From positions 124,001 to 188,000 of the forward strand of contig SVEC01000001.1 in the NCBI GenBank assembly GCA_015057555.1: a stretch of 64,000 bases of DNA, given 5' to 3'. A program made the position numbers and the translations under genes. Source of the DNA: Lachnospiraceae bacterium (GTDB lineage Bacteria > Bacillota > Clostridia > Lachnospirales > Lachnospiraceae). The notes beneath the pieces are model-generated. The model saw only the letters and a program-made list of their open reading frames with translations. It ran no database searches and was not told where the DNA came from. Shown here in pieces: positions 9,294 through 18,487 of this stretch (its first letter is position 1; each line of letters opens with the position of its first letter).

Positions 9294-10052
9294 TTATGAA
9301 AATATTTTCTTGTTGTTTTTGTCTCTATATTTCTTTGGAGTAGTGCCGTGGTACTCTGTAAAGGAAGCAGTAAAGTGACTCTGAGATGAAAAATGATAAT
9401 ATTCTGATATTTCAGTTATGCTGATATCACTATACTGGAGCATATTCGCAGCCGCCTTAAGCTTTTCTTTTTTGATATAAGCAGAAATTGACTCACCAGT
9501 TTCTTTGGTGAAAAGCTTTGAAAGGTAGGAAGGTGTTACCTCCAACGCCTCTGCTATGTCGGAAAGGGTAAGTCTGGTATTTAAATGATTAGATATAAAA
9601 TCTATTGCCTTGGAGGTCTGTCTAGAGTATGACTGGTTCTTTTTGATATTTTGCATAGTGGAGGTATAATCATTAACCATTTTTTCTCTAAGCTCAAATA
9701 CCTGTGCTACGGTTGTTAAAACATCTACCTTCTGAATGTACAAATCACTCATACCATATGCTACCTCTCGGTCTAAGCCTTCTTCCAAACAAAGCCTGGC
9801 TATAAGGGATGCAAGTATTGCAAAATGATACTTTTGGCTTTGAACAGGATCCTGTGAAAGCATACCCTGAAGATTTTCATTTTCATCAAAATTCTTTCTT
9901 TGTCCAAATAGCTTTTTGTATTCATCTACCATAGCTTTGTTACCTGTAGCAATTGCTCTATAAAAGCCAAATTCGTGGTCTAGCTCTGGATGCTTAATAT
10001 TTTCTTCTCTATTTTTAAATATACTTACATTTAAATCCTTGTTAATGCTCAT
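9294..10052 (-). CDS. AraC/XylS-family transcriptional regulator
   Basis: A 252-residue protein whose last ~100 residues form the two-helix-turn-helix AraC domain: a first HTH around TLSDIAEALEVTPSYLSKLF and a second around DISITEISEYYHFSSQSHFT, ending TPKKYR. The N-terminal ~145 residues have no recognisable cupin core, so the effector is unknown. The gene lies alone on the minus strand, convergent with the flavoprotein gene and divergent from the structured element at 10.2 kb. That element could share its control region. No target operon can be named from the window. Confidence 0.9.
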   Translation of the reverse strand: MSINKDLNVSIFKNREENIKHPELDHEFGFYRAIATGNKAMVDEYKKLFGQRKNFDENENLQGMLSQDPVQSQKYHFAILASLIARLCLEEGLDREVAYGMSDLYIQKVDVLTTVAQVFELREKMVNDYTSTMQNIKKNQSYSRQTSKAIDFISNHLNTRLTLSDIAEALEVTPSYLSKLFTKETGESISAYIKKEKLKAAANMLQYSDISITEISEYYHFSSQSHFTASFTEYHGTTPKKYRDKNNKKIFS

Positions 10053-10204
10053 ATGTTTGACGAATCCTATCTTTTTTGTACAATAATTGTGTATGAAATA
10101 TTAATTTACTGCACATTATATCATAATTTTTACATAAAACAACAAAAAAATGAAAAAAATGATATAAAATTGATATAAAAACTATGTATTATTTTGTAAA
10201 ATAA

Positions 10205-10377
10205 AAACGAATTAAGGGATAACCTTAATGAACAACAAGCGTATCGCAGGGTAAAACCTGTGTATATAAATATGGAATCCCCCCAAGATTCATATTAGTG
10301 TCTATTAAGACACACATTTCTCCTTCGCGTTATATAATAACGCAGAAAAATCCGCTCTCCCCAAGCGGATTTTTTAC
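10205..10377 (+). ncRNA. Candidate regulatory small RNA with C-rich loops
   Basis: No convincing coding frame is present, but six local hairpins follow one another. They are 10211-10229 (perfect 7-bp stem), 10245-10262, 10270-10295 (stem with one bulge, loop CCCCCAA), 10298-10313 (GTGTC/GACAC), 10327-10343 (7-bp stem) and a terminator at 10346-10376 with loop CUCCCCA. A linker at 10320-10325 reads CUCCUU, the complement of the Shine-Dalgarno core AAGGAG. C-rich loops and anti-SD linkers are established features of Firmicute trans-acting sRNAs such as RsaE/RoxS and S. aureus RsaA. A clear promoter was not resolved (candidate -10 around 10187-10202). It could alternatively be a leader RNA, but no gene follows on this strand. 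Confidence 0.55.
10346..10376 (+). terminator. Terminator of the candidate small RNA
   Basis: TCCGCT (10351-10356) pairs with AGCGGA (10364-10369), flanked by five A and at least six T residues. The loop is CTCCCCA. Because no gene on this strand precedes it, it implies a non-coding transcript. Confidence 0.75.
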
Positions 10378-10412
10378 TTTATACTAATGATAAGGTTTAA
10401 GACACCAAAGAT

Positions 10413-10448
10413 GAAAATGGAGCCAGGATAATACCTGACTTCATTTTT
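10413..10448. terminator. Terminator at the end of the TetR gene
   Basis: AAAATG...CAGG at 10414-10427 pairs with CCTG...CATTTT at 10434-10447 with one mismatch and one wobble. A run on one arm and T run on the other suit termination in either direction. Confidence 0.6.
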
Positions 10449-10449
10449 C

Positions 10450-10986
10450 TTAATCATTATAGGAATTGTTTATTATATTTGTTATGTCTGTAATAATCTT
10501 TACAACCCTCTCCTGATCAATGGTTTTGTACTGCTGATACGCATTGTAGCAGCCATGAACAAGATATGTGATGTAAACATTAGTTTTTAAATCTGCACGA
10601 AGCTCTGGATGCTGCTTATATATAACGGACTTTACACCATTTTCGATACCCTTAGTAAGTATACCTGTTCTAGTGCCACTAAATAGGGTCTTAAATGGTT
10701 GACCTAAGGCCAAAGCTCTATTAAAGATATTAAATGCTATCTGGCTTAAGTTATCTAATGCATTCTCAGGATATTCTACATCCTTCATAATGTCTGCTAT
10801 AAGCTCCTGCTCAATCTGATCTGTTAAATCATAGATGTCCTTATAGTGAAGGTAGAAGGTCTGCTTGCTAATCTGAGCCTTGTCTGTAAGCTCCTTTACA
10901 GTAATCTTTTCGATAGGCTTTTTTTCACGAAGCTCAATGTATGCATTGAATATATTGCTTTTAGTTTTTTGAATTCTTAAATCCAT
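10450..10986 (-). CDS. TetR/AcrR-family transcriptional regulator
   Basis: A 178-residue protein with an N-terminal TetR helix-turn-helix (about residues 6-52; core ITVKELTDKAQISKQTFYLHYKD). The all-helical C-terminal part has no recognised ligand motif; the length is slightly under the usual 190-200. The start is fixed by GGAGGG 8 bp upstream of the ATG. A perfect 8-bp inverted repeat lies just upstream of its own start, so autorepression is likely. It stands alone with no adjacent efflux or enzyme gene on its strand, and the neighbouring + strand gene is a hydrolase 200 bp away. Its regulon is unknown. Confidence 0.88.
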   Translation of the reverse strand: MDLRIQKTKSNIFNAYIELREKKPIEKITVKELTDKAQISKQTFYLHYKDIYDLTDQIEQELIADIMKDVEYPENALDNLSQIAFNIFNRALALGQPFKTLFSGTRTGILTKGIENGVKSVIYKQHPELRADLKTNVYITYLVHGCYNAYQQYKTIDQERVVKIITDITNIINNSYND

Positions 10987-11004
10987 TGACTAAACCCTCC
11001 AAAT

Positions 11005-11027
11005 TATCAAATAATTGTCATTTGATA
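11005..11027. promoter_or_regulatory. Palindromic operator candidate for the TetR regulator
   Basis: TATCAAAT (11005-11012), 7-bp spacer, ATTTGATA (11020-11027) form a perfect inverted repeat. It lies 19-41 bp upstream of the tetR-like start codon, where an autoregulatory TetR operator would be expected. Confidence 0.5.
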
Positions 11028-11197
11028 TGATATAGTTAATAAAATGACTATGGTATAAATATAGTCCATTATATTACATGTTTAAAAAAAAGTCAAAAAA
11101 ACTGTAGTAAACATTAAAAATAATTAATTTATTAATTACTTTTATGCGTATTTCTGTTAATATGGTTATAGTAAAAACGGGAAATGGAGAAAAAAAT

Positions 11198-11629
11198 ATG
11201 CTATATACTGAGCTTACAATTAAAGCTATGAGGCTTGCTTACGAAGCACATAAGGAGCAGTATGACAAGGGTGGAGTGCCATATATTTTCCATCCATATC
11301 ATATAGCAGAGCAGCTTTCAGAGGAGTATGATATTTGTGTGGCTTTGCTTCATGATGTGGTGGAGGATACAGATATTACACTTTCGGATTTGGAGAATGC
11401 TGGTTTCCCTAAAGAGGTTGTTGAGGCAGTAGGGATACTTACTAAGACCAAGGGTGAAGATTATATGGAATATGTTAGAAGAATTAAGGTTAATCCTATA
11501 GCAAAAAAGGTTAAACTTAGAGATTTGGAACATAATTCAGACCCCACTAGATTAGTTGATGGTAGAGAGAAAAGTGCGGCCCAGTTAGAGAAATATGCAA
11601 AAGCAAGAAAATTACTTTTAGAGGAATAG
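11198..11629 (+). CDS. HD-domain (SpoT/MESH1-type) hydrolase
   Basis: A 143-residue stand-alone HD domain resembling the ppGpp-hydrolase half of RelA/SpoT. It has the metal ligands H...HD...D in order (IFHPYHIAEQL, ALLHDVVEDTD, KLRDLEHNSD) and lacks synthetase, TGS and ACT domains. ATG 11198 is preferred over an ATG at 11144 because GGAGA precedes it by 7 bp and family members start at this point. Small alarmone hydrolases of this type degrade (p)ppGpp, but related proteins have other nucleotide substrates, so that activity is inferred. It is followed after 7 bp by nth and probably heads that operon. Confidence 0.8.
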   Translation: MLYTELTIKAMRLAYEAHKEQYDKGGVPYIFHPYHIAEQLSEEYDICVALLHDVVEDTDITLSDLENAGFPKEVVEAVGILTKTKGEDYMEYVRRIKVNPIAKKVKLRDLEHNSDPTRLVDGREKSAAQLEKYAKARKLLLEE

Positions 11630-11636
11630 GACATAT

Positions 11637-12272
11637 ATGACTAAAAAACAGCGTGCTCTAGAGGTTATTGAGCGACTTAAAATAGAATATCCTATAGCAG
11701 AGTGTTCCTTGGAATACGATGAGGCGTGGAAGCTTCTAGTGGAGGTTCGTCTTGCGGCGCAGTGTACAGATGCTAGGGTAAATGAAGTGGTAAAGGGTCT
11801 TTATGCTAAATATCCATCTGTTGAAGCATTGGCAGGTGCCACTCCAGAGGAGATTGAGGAAATAGTTAGACCTTGTGGATTAGGTAAAAGTAAGGCTAGG
11901 GATATAAGTGCATGTATGAAGATACTCCATGAACAATATAATGATGTAGTACCTTCAGATTTTAATGAGCTTTTAAAACTTCCAGGGGTTGGCAGAAAAA
12001 GCGCCAATCTTATAGTGGGAGATGTATATGGTCAGCCTGCAGTGGTTACGGATACCCATTGTATAAGAATAACTAATAGAATTGGGTTAGTGGATGGCAC
12101 CAAGGATCCGAAAAAGGTTGAGATGCAACTGTGGAAAATATTGCCACATGAGGAGGCCAATGATTTCTGTCACAGAATAGTTTATCATGGCAGAGCAGTA
12201 TGTACAGCAAGGACAAAGCCTTACTGTGATAAATGCTGCCTAAAGGATGTATGCAAAAAGGTTGGAGTGTAG
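11637..12272 (+). CDS. nth: Endonuclease III, base-excision repair glycosylase/AP lyase
   Basis: A 211-residue protein with the helix-hairpin-helix LPGVGRKSAN that carries the catalytic Lys (about 120), the catalytic Asp in VVTDTHC (about 138), and a C-terminal 4Fe-4S loop. It removes oxidised pyrimidines from DNA and nicks the abasic site. The cluster Cys spacing here is C-x7-C-x2-C-x5-C, one residue longer in the first gap than the usual C-x6-C. The DNA reads cleanly and the frame is intact. ATG 11637 follows the HD hydrolase by 7 bp, with GAGG in the end of that gene. The HAD gene follows closely. Confidence 0.95.
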   Translation: MTKKQRALEVIERLKIEYPIAECSLEYDEAWKLLVEVRLAAQCTDARVNEVVKGLYAKYPSVEALAGATPEEIEEIVRPCGLGKSKARDISACMKILHEQYNDVVPSDFNELLKLPGVGRKSANLIVGDVYGQPAVVTDTHCIRITNRIGLVDGTKDPKKVEMQLWKILPHEEANDFCHRIVYHGRAVCTARTKPYCDKCCLKDVCKKVGV

Positions 12273-12280
12273 TTAGTGCT

Positions 12281-12979
12281 ATGAGTGATTTTAAGATAGA
12301 GGATATAATAGGAGTAATATTTGATTTTAATGGAACTATGTTCTATGACTCTGATAAGCATATTAAGGCATGGACTATGTATATAGAGGAGCTTGTTGGA
12401 GAAGAATTAAGTGATGAGGCAGTGGAAAAATACGTTAAAACTATGCCGGGCAGACAGCTGATAGAGCATTATCTAGGTTATGAGATATCCGACGATATGT
12501 ATGAGCAGCTTTCTGAGGAAAAGGAAAACATTTATCGTAGACTTTGTATGGAGGATAAGGATAACCTAAAGCTAGCACCAGGGTTGGAGAAGTTCTTAGA
12601 TTATCTAACCCAGTTTAATATACCTAGAACCATAGCAACCACAGCGACTATGTCAAATGTTATGTTTTACTTTGAAACCTTTGACTTATACAGATGGTTT
12701 GATACAGACAAGCTGGTATTTCATGACAAGCGACTAAGGGACAAGCCATTTCCGGATCAGTATCTGGTGGCCTGCAAGATGATTAACAAGGAACCTGGGA
12801 AATGCATGGTTTTTGAAGATTCCAAGGCAGGTATAGAGTCTGCCACCGCTGCAGGAATCAAATATATTATAGCTGTAAATGGCGATAATCCTAAGCTGGA
12901 TGCTACAGGATATGATAGTGTAAAGGTTACTATAAGGGACTACAATGAGCTGGGAGAAGACTTTGAATTACCTAGCTAG
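12281..12979 (+). CDS. HAD-superfamily hydrolase, beta-phosphoglucomutase-like
   Basis: A 232-residue HAD protein with an alpha-helical cap after motif I. Motif I is FDFNGTM: nucleophile Asp15 is present but the usual second Asp of DxD is Asn17. Motif II is likely TIATTATM (about 120), motif III the DKPFPDQYL Lys, motif IV FEDSKAGIESA, so the fold should be intact. An upstream in-frame ATG would overlap nth deeply, so ATG 12281, 9 bp after the nth stop, is chosen. Sugar-phosphate phosphatase or mutase activity is the family norm. The Asp-to-Asn change makes the reaction uncertain. Confidence 0.82.
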   Translation: MSDFKIEDIIGVIFDFNGTMFYDSDKHIKAWTMYIEELVGEELSDEAVEKYVKTMPGRQLIEHYLGYEISDDMYEQLSEEKENIYRRLCMEDKDNLKLAPGLEKFLDYLTQFNIPRTIATTATMSNVMFYFETFDLYRWFDTDKLVFHDKRLRDKPFPDQYLVACKMINKEPGKCMVFEDSKAGIESATAAGIKYIIAVNGDNPKLDATGYDSVKVTIRDYNELGEDFELPS

Positions 12980-13004
12980 TCAGATATAAATAAGGGGGAG
13001 AATT

Positions 13005-13925
13005 ATGACCTACAGATATCAAAAGTTTAAATTTTTTTCTACTAAGGACCATCTACAGTTGGATGCCGTAGCCTGTATACCTGAAAAGATTGAGGGTGTA
13101 ATCCAAATTGCCCATGGAATGTGTGAGGTAAAGGAACGATATATGCTATTTATGGGATATATGGCTAACAAAGGATATCTTTGTGTGATTCACGACCACA
13201 GAGGTCATGGGGAGAGTATAAAGTTTGATGAGGATTTGGGATATTTTTACGATGGTGGGTACAAGGCCATAGTTGAGGATATCTATACAGTTATGGATAT
13301 AGTAAAGGCTAAGGTAAAGGAAGGTACACCATATATATTGCTAGGTCATAGTATGGGCGCCTTGGCTGCCAGAGTATTTTTGAAAAAGTATGATAAGCAC
13401 ATAGATAAGCTTATATTGCTGGGAAATCCATCAAAGCCGGCACTGACAGATATTGGAATATATATTGCTAGAGCTATAGGTATGCTTAAGGGCAAGAAGG
13501 AGCACTCTAAGCTCTTGAATTGGATTACTGTGGATTCTCCTTATGAGAGTAAGTTTAAGGAGGGTATAAAGTTTGCCTGGATGACCTCTGATTTAGAGGA
13601 GGTTAGAAGGTTTAATGCTCATCCAAAGTGTGGAGTTCCGTTTACCATATCTGGTTATGAGGAGCTGGCAAAGCTCACTAGGAGTGCATATACCAAGAAG
13701 GGGTGGGAACTTAATAATCCGGAGCTTCCTATATTGATTGCATCCGGAAGAGAAGATCCTTGCCATTTAGGACCTGAAAATTTTGGTAAGAGTGTTCGAC
13801 ACCTGAAAAATGTGGGCTACCATAATATTAAAGCACGACTTTATGGTAAAAAACGCCACGAATTATTGAATGAAAAAGGCAAAACCAGGGTATATAAAGA
13901 TATATATGATTTTATTAAGGAATAA
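13005..13925 (+). CDS. Alpha/beta hydrolase, lysophospholipase/monoacylglycerol lipase-like
   Basis: A 306-residue serine hydrolase of the Hydrolase_4 type. The oxyanion loop AHGMCE is at about residue 36, the nucleophile elbow LGHSMGA places Ser116, the acid is in ASGREDPC (about 250) and the His is in KRHELLNE (about 286). No signal peptide, so cytoplasmic. Proteins of this group hydrolyse monoacylglycerols or lysophospholipids; glycerol kinase downstream at 14.6 kb could then use released glycerol, which is inference from context. GGGGGAG precedes the start by 6 bp. It is packed between the HAD gene and a small unknown protein in one apparent operon. Confidence 0.87.
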   Translation: MTYRYQKFKFFSTKDHLQLDAVACIPEKIEGVIQIAHGMCEVKERYMLFMGYMANKGYLCVIHDHRGHGESIKFDEDLGYFYDGGYKAIVEDIYTVMDIVKAKVKEGTPYILLGHSMGALAARVFLKKYDKHIDKLILLGNPSKPALTDIGIYIARAIGMLKGKKEHSKLLNWITVDSPYESKFKEGIKFAWMTSDLEEVRRFNAHPKCGVPFTISGYEELAKLTRSAYTKKGWELNNPELPILIASGREDPCHLGPENFGKSVRHLKNVGYHNIKARLYGKKRHELLNEKGKTRVYKDIYDFIKE

Positions 13926-13934
13926 GGTGGAGCC

Positions 13935-16119
<2,185 letters not shown>

Positions 16120-16171
16120 TGATAAGTGAGTAGGAATGCATTAAAAGTAAAGAGCTAAGGAGGCTTAGATT

Positions 16172-16882
16172 ATGAGCAATAATGGAAGAAATAAAGCGAC
16201 GGATGCAGTAATATCTATAGTATTTTTACTATGGTTTGTAGCATCTATAGGCTTGCTAATATATTTTGCAAAGACGGGTAAGACAGCCCTTGCCTTATCA
16301 GTGTTTGGACAATACTTTTTAGTATTTGGGATAATTGGATTGGTGAGTTCGATATCTGATGGTGGATTTAAGCTAAAATCCCTCCCTATTCTTTTATTTC
16401 CACTAGTAGGAATTGGCGCCATAGCAGGGGGAATTATAATACAGTATGGTTCTGAAGAGCTTAAGAAAAAGTGCATAGATGCTTTACCTATGATATTTAT
16501 CATATTGTTTATAATAATTGGTGTAGGCTTAATCATAGGTGGATTATATAGCGCAATATATCTTAAGCTTACTTGCACAGAATATGTAAATGCTGAGTGT
16601 GTAGAGGTTAAGAAACAATATAATAGAAATCATAATGAGGTTTACTGTCCGGTATATAGTTTTAGCTATAATGGCCAGAATTATAAAGTATGTAATGATA
16701 TATACACAAACACATATATCCCAGCAGTGGGTCAGTGTTATGAATTATACATAAATCCTAATAATCCTATGAAAATATATGAACCTCTTAGAGTGAAAGG
16801 AACAGGAGTGTTTATGATAATTTTGGGCGTGGTTATAGTATGCTTTATGGGATTTGTTTTACATATGATGAACAATGCGTAA
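16172..16882 (+). CDS. Membrane protein with DUF3592-like domain
   Basis: A 236-residue membrane protein with about four transmembrane helices: three in the N-terminal half (about 10-30, 42-62, 105-130) and one at the C-terminus. Between the last two is a soluble domain containing CPVYSFSYNGQNYKV and the VGQCYELYINPNNP signature, which fits DUF3592-type proteins. Their function is not established. ATG 16172 has AAGGAGG 9 bp upstream. It follows glpK by about 50 bp with no terminator evident between them. Confidence 0.75.
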   Translation: MSNNGRNKATDAVISIVFLLWFVASIGLLIYFAKTGKTALALSVFGQYFLVFGIIGLVSSISDGGFKLKSLPILLFPLVGIGAIAGGIIIQYGSEELKKKCIDALPMIFIILFIIIGVGLIIGGLYSAIYLKLTCTEYVNAECVEVKKQYNRNHNEVYCPVYSFSYNGQNYKVCNDIYTNTYIPAVGQCYELYINPNNPMKIYEPLRVKGTGVFMIILGVVIVCFMGFVLHMMNNA

Positions 16883-16952
16883 AAAGCTAATGTATTTTGA
16901 ATATGGACCTTACAAACTGGAACTAGATAATAGTATTAGGAGAAATATATAA

Positions 16953-16979
16953 ATGTATAAACAATTTGAACTAAGATAA
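16953..16979 (+). other. Possible 8-codon micro-ORF
   Basis: ATG 16953 opens an eight-codon frame (MYKQFELR) with AGGAG 11 bp upstream, ending 12 bp before the next gene. The ribosome site looks real, but so short a frame may be chance. It could be a leader peptide or a decayed start. Confidence 0.2.
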
Positions 16980-16991
16980 GGAGAATGATTT

Positions 16992-17213
16992 ATGAACCCG
17001 ATGACCTTAATGAAGATAAAAGGATTAATGGATAAGTTTAAGGCTAACCATCCCAAGGTGCCACTCTTTTTTAATGATGCTGCTAGAAGCATCGGCGAGG
17101 GCAGTATTATAGAGATTAGCATTACTACTGCAGAGGGTAGAAACCTTTGTACCAATATGAAGGTGACCAAGGAAGATTTGGAACTGGTAGAGCAGCTTAA
17201 GAATATGAAATAA
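16992..17213 (+). CDS. Small conserved-looking protein of unknown function (73 aa)
   Basis: A 73-residue soluble protein with AAGGAG 9 bp before ATG 16992. An N-terminal basic helix (MTLMKIKGLMDKFKANHP) is followed by a short beta-rich segment (IIEISITTAEGR) and a C-terminal helix. No Cys pair, DNA-binding motif or membrane segment was identified. It ends 13 bp before the NusG-domain-II gene, so it probably belongs to the NusG-II/Gx transporter transcription unit. Codon use matches its neighbours, supporting a real gene. Confidence 0.7.
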   Translation: MNPMTLMKIKGLMDKFKANHPKVPLFFNDAARSIGEGSIIEISITTAEGRNLCTNMKVTKEDLELVEQLKNMK

Positions 17214-17226
17214 CTAGGGGAATAAA

Positions 17227-17691
17227 ATGTCTAATATAAAACAGGGAAATACAGAAAAATCTATAGATAATTCTGTAGGAAAAGCTAGAGAAAATTTTAT
17301 GAAAAATTCTGTGGGGGATTGTTTGAAAAAATCCAACAGTGGTGGTGAAAAGGGTAAGCTGATTAAGAAGTCGGATATTATACTTTTTGTATCTGTTATT
17401 TTGATTGCGGTATTAGCTCTGTTATATATTATGTCAACTAGAAATCCTGGGGCAAGAGTTGAAATTTCCTTTGATGGTGAAGTGGTTGAAACCTTTGAGC
17501 TTTCGGAAGATAGAGAGCATAAAGTTACCACAGAAAAGGGAAATAATCTAATTTTGATTAAGAATGGAACTGTGGATGTAATAGAGGCAGATTGTCCTGA
17601 TAAGATATGTGTAAAGCATACAAATATAAAAAATGCAGGAGAAACTATTATTTGCCTGCCGCATAAGTTAGTGATAGAGATAGTAGAGTGA
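17227..17691 (+). CDS. NusG domain II-containing membrane-anchored protein
   Basis: A 154-residue protein with a basic cytoplasmic N-terminus of about 50 residues, one transmembrane helix (about 54-72) and an extracytoplasmic ~80-residue domain. That domain includes VEISFDGEVVETF and the block EADCPDKICV...ICLPHKLVIEI typical of NusG_II proteins. In Clostridia these are usually encoded with a Gx transporter and Rnf or ApbE genes, exactly as here. The exact role is unknown; the two conserved Cys in CPDKIC are a plausible redox or ligand site. It is followed by a 1-bp gap to the next gene. Confidence 0.85.
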   Translation: MSNIKQGNTEKSIDNSVGKARENFMKNSVGDCLKKSNSGGEKGKLIKKSDIILFVSVILIAVLALLYIMSTRNPGARVEISFDGEVVETFELSEDREHKVTTEKGNNLILIKNGTVDVIEADCPDKICVKHTNIKNAGETIICLPHKLVIEIVE

Positions 17692-17692
17692 T

Positions 17693-18214
17693 ATGAGTGA
17701 TAACAAGAATACAAAGCAAACTAAAAAACGAACCAATAAAGACATCGCCCTAGCTGGAGTATTCATAGCACTCGCTATGATTCTTTCCTACTTAGAAAGT
17801 CTTGTGCCTATAGGCTTTGCAGTGCCGGGTATAAAGCTTGGACTGGCTAATCTGGTAACTATAGTTGCCCTATACAAGCTAGGACTGAAGGACACCATAA
17901 TAATTAGTGTAGGCAGAATCCTTCTATCAGGAGTACTCTTTGGAAATATGATGATTATAATCTATAGCTTGGCAGGAGCATTTCTTAGTATTTTGGTTAT
18001 GGTTTTGGTCAAGAAACTTAAAATATTCTCCGCCACTGGAGTAAGCATCTGCGGTGCCATCTCACATAACCTAGGACAAATAATAGTGGCAGTTATAACC
18101 TTAGAAAATATGAATATAATGTACTATATGATAGTCCTAGCCATAGCTGGAGCAGTGGCAGGAACAGTTATTGGAATACTTTCTGGGATGATAATTAGAA
18201 ATATTAAGATATAG
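17693..18214 (+). CDS. Gx transporter family membrane protein
   Basis: A 173-residue hydrophobic protein with about five transmembrane helices and the PGIKLGLANLVTIVALY signature of the family annotated as Gx transporter or heptaprenyl diphosphate synthase component I. It resembles ECF-type substrate-binding (S) components in size and topology. The substrate is not known. Its start lies 1 bp after the NusG-II stop, so the two are translationally linked. Association with Rnf genes 270 bp downstream suggests a link to flavin or electron-transport physiology, which is inference. Confidence 0.85.
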   Translation: MSDNKNTKQTKKRTNKDIALAGVFIALAMILSYLESLVPIGFAVPGIKLGLANLVTIVALYKLGLKDTIIISVGRILLSGVLFGNMMIIIYSLAGAFLSILVMVLVKKLKIFSATGVSICGAISHNLGQIIVAVITLENMNIMYYMIVLAIAGAVAGTVIGILSGMIIRNIKI

Positions 18215-18285
18215 TAAGTTAATTTGGGTATATTGATACTATTTAGGAAGTCTATGCCCAATAATTAAATGAAATTTAAGTGTGA

Positions 18286-18321
18286 CGGGTATATAGGATA
18301 CAAAGCATTCCTGTATACCCG
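18286..18321 (+). other. Hairpin in the Gx transporter/rnfC intergenic region
   Basis: CGGGTATA (18286-18293) pairs with TATACCCG (18314-18321) and the stem continues inward for 5 more pairs including one wobble. No T run follows, so this is a weak terminator at best or another structured element. Confidence 0.4.
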
Positions 18322-18421
18322 CTATGCATATAAAAAACATAGAAAATCGCACATTTAGTAAAAAAATAGCAAAAATTCCACAAAAAAACACTAAATATAG
18401 TTAGTAACCTACTTAATTTTG

Positions 18422-18450
18422 TTGTAAAAAAGCGCATTATGTATTAAAAT
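18422..18450 (+). promoter_or_regulatory. Sigma-A promoter for the rnf operon
   Basis: TTGTAA (18422-18427), 17-bp spacer, TAAAAT (18445-18450), 38 bp before the rnfC start. No other gene lies between it and rnfC. Confidence 0.55.
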
Positions 18451-18487
18451 TAATTGATATTATTTTATTAATAGCGGGGTCGATAAA

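Noticed and set aside
17214-17714. 166-codon minus-strand frame opposite the NusG-II gene
   Set aside because: It lies entirely opposite a well-supported gene, has no ribosome site and no family resemblance.
18286-18321. Riboswitch or terminator upstream of rnfC
   Set aside because: A stem exists, but no T run and no recognisable riboswitch core; kept only as a hairpin.
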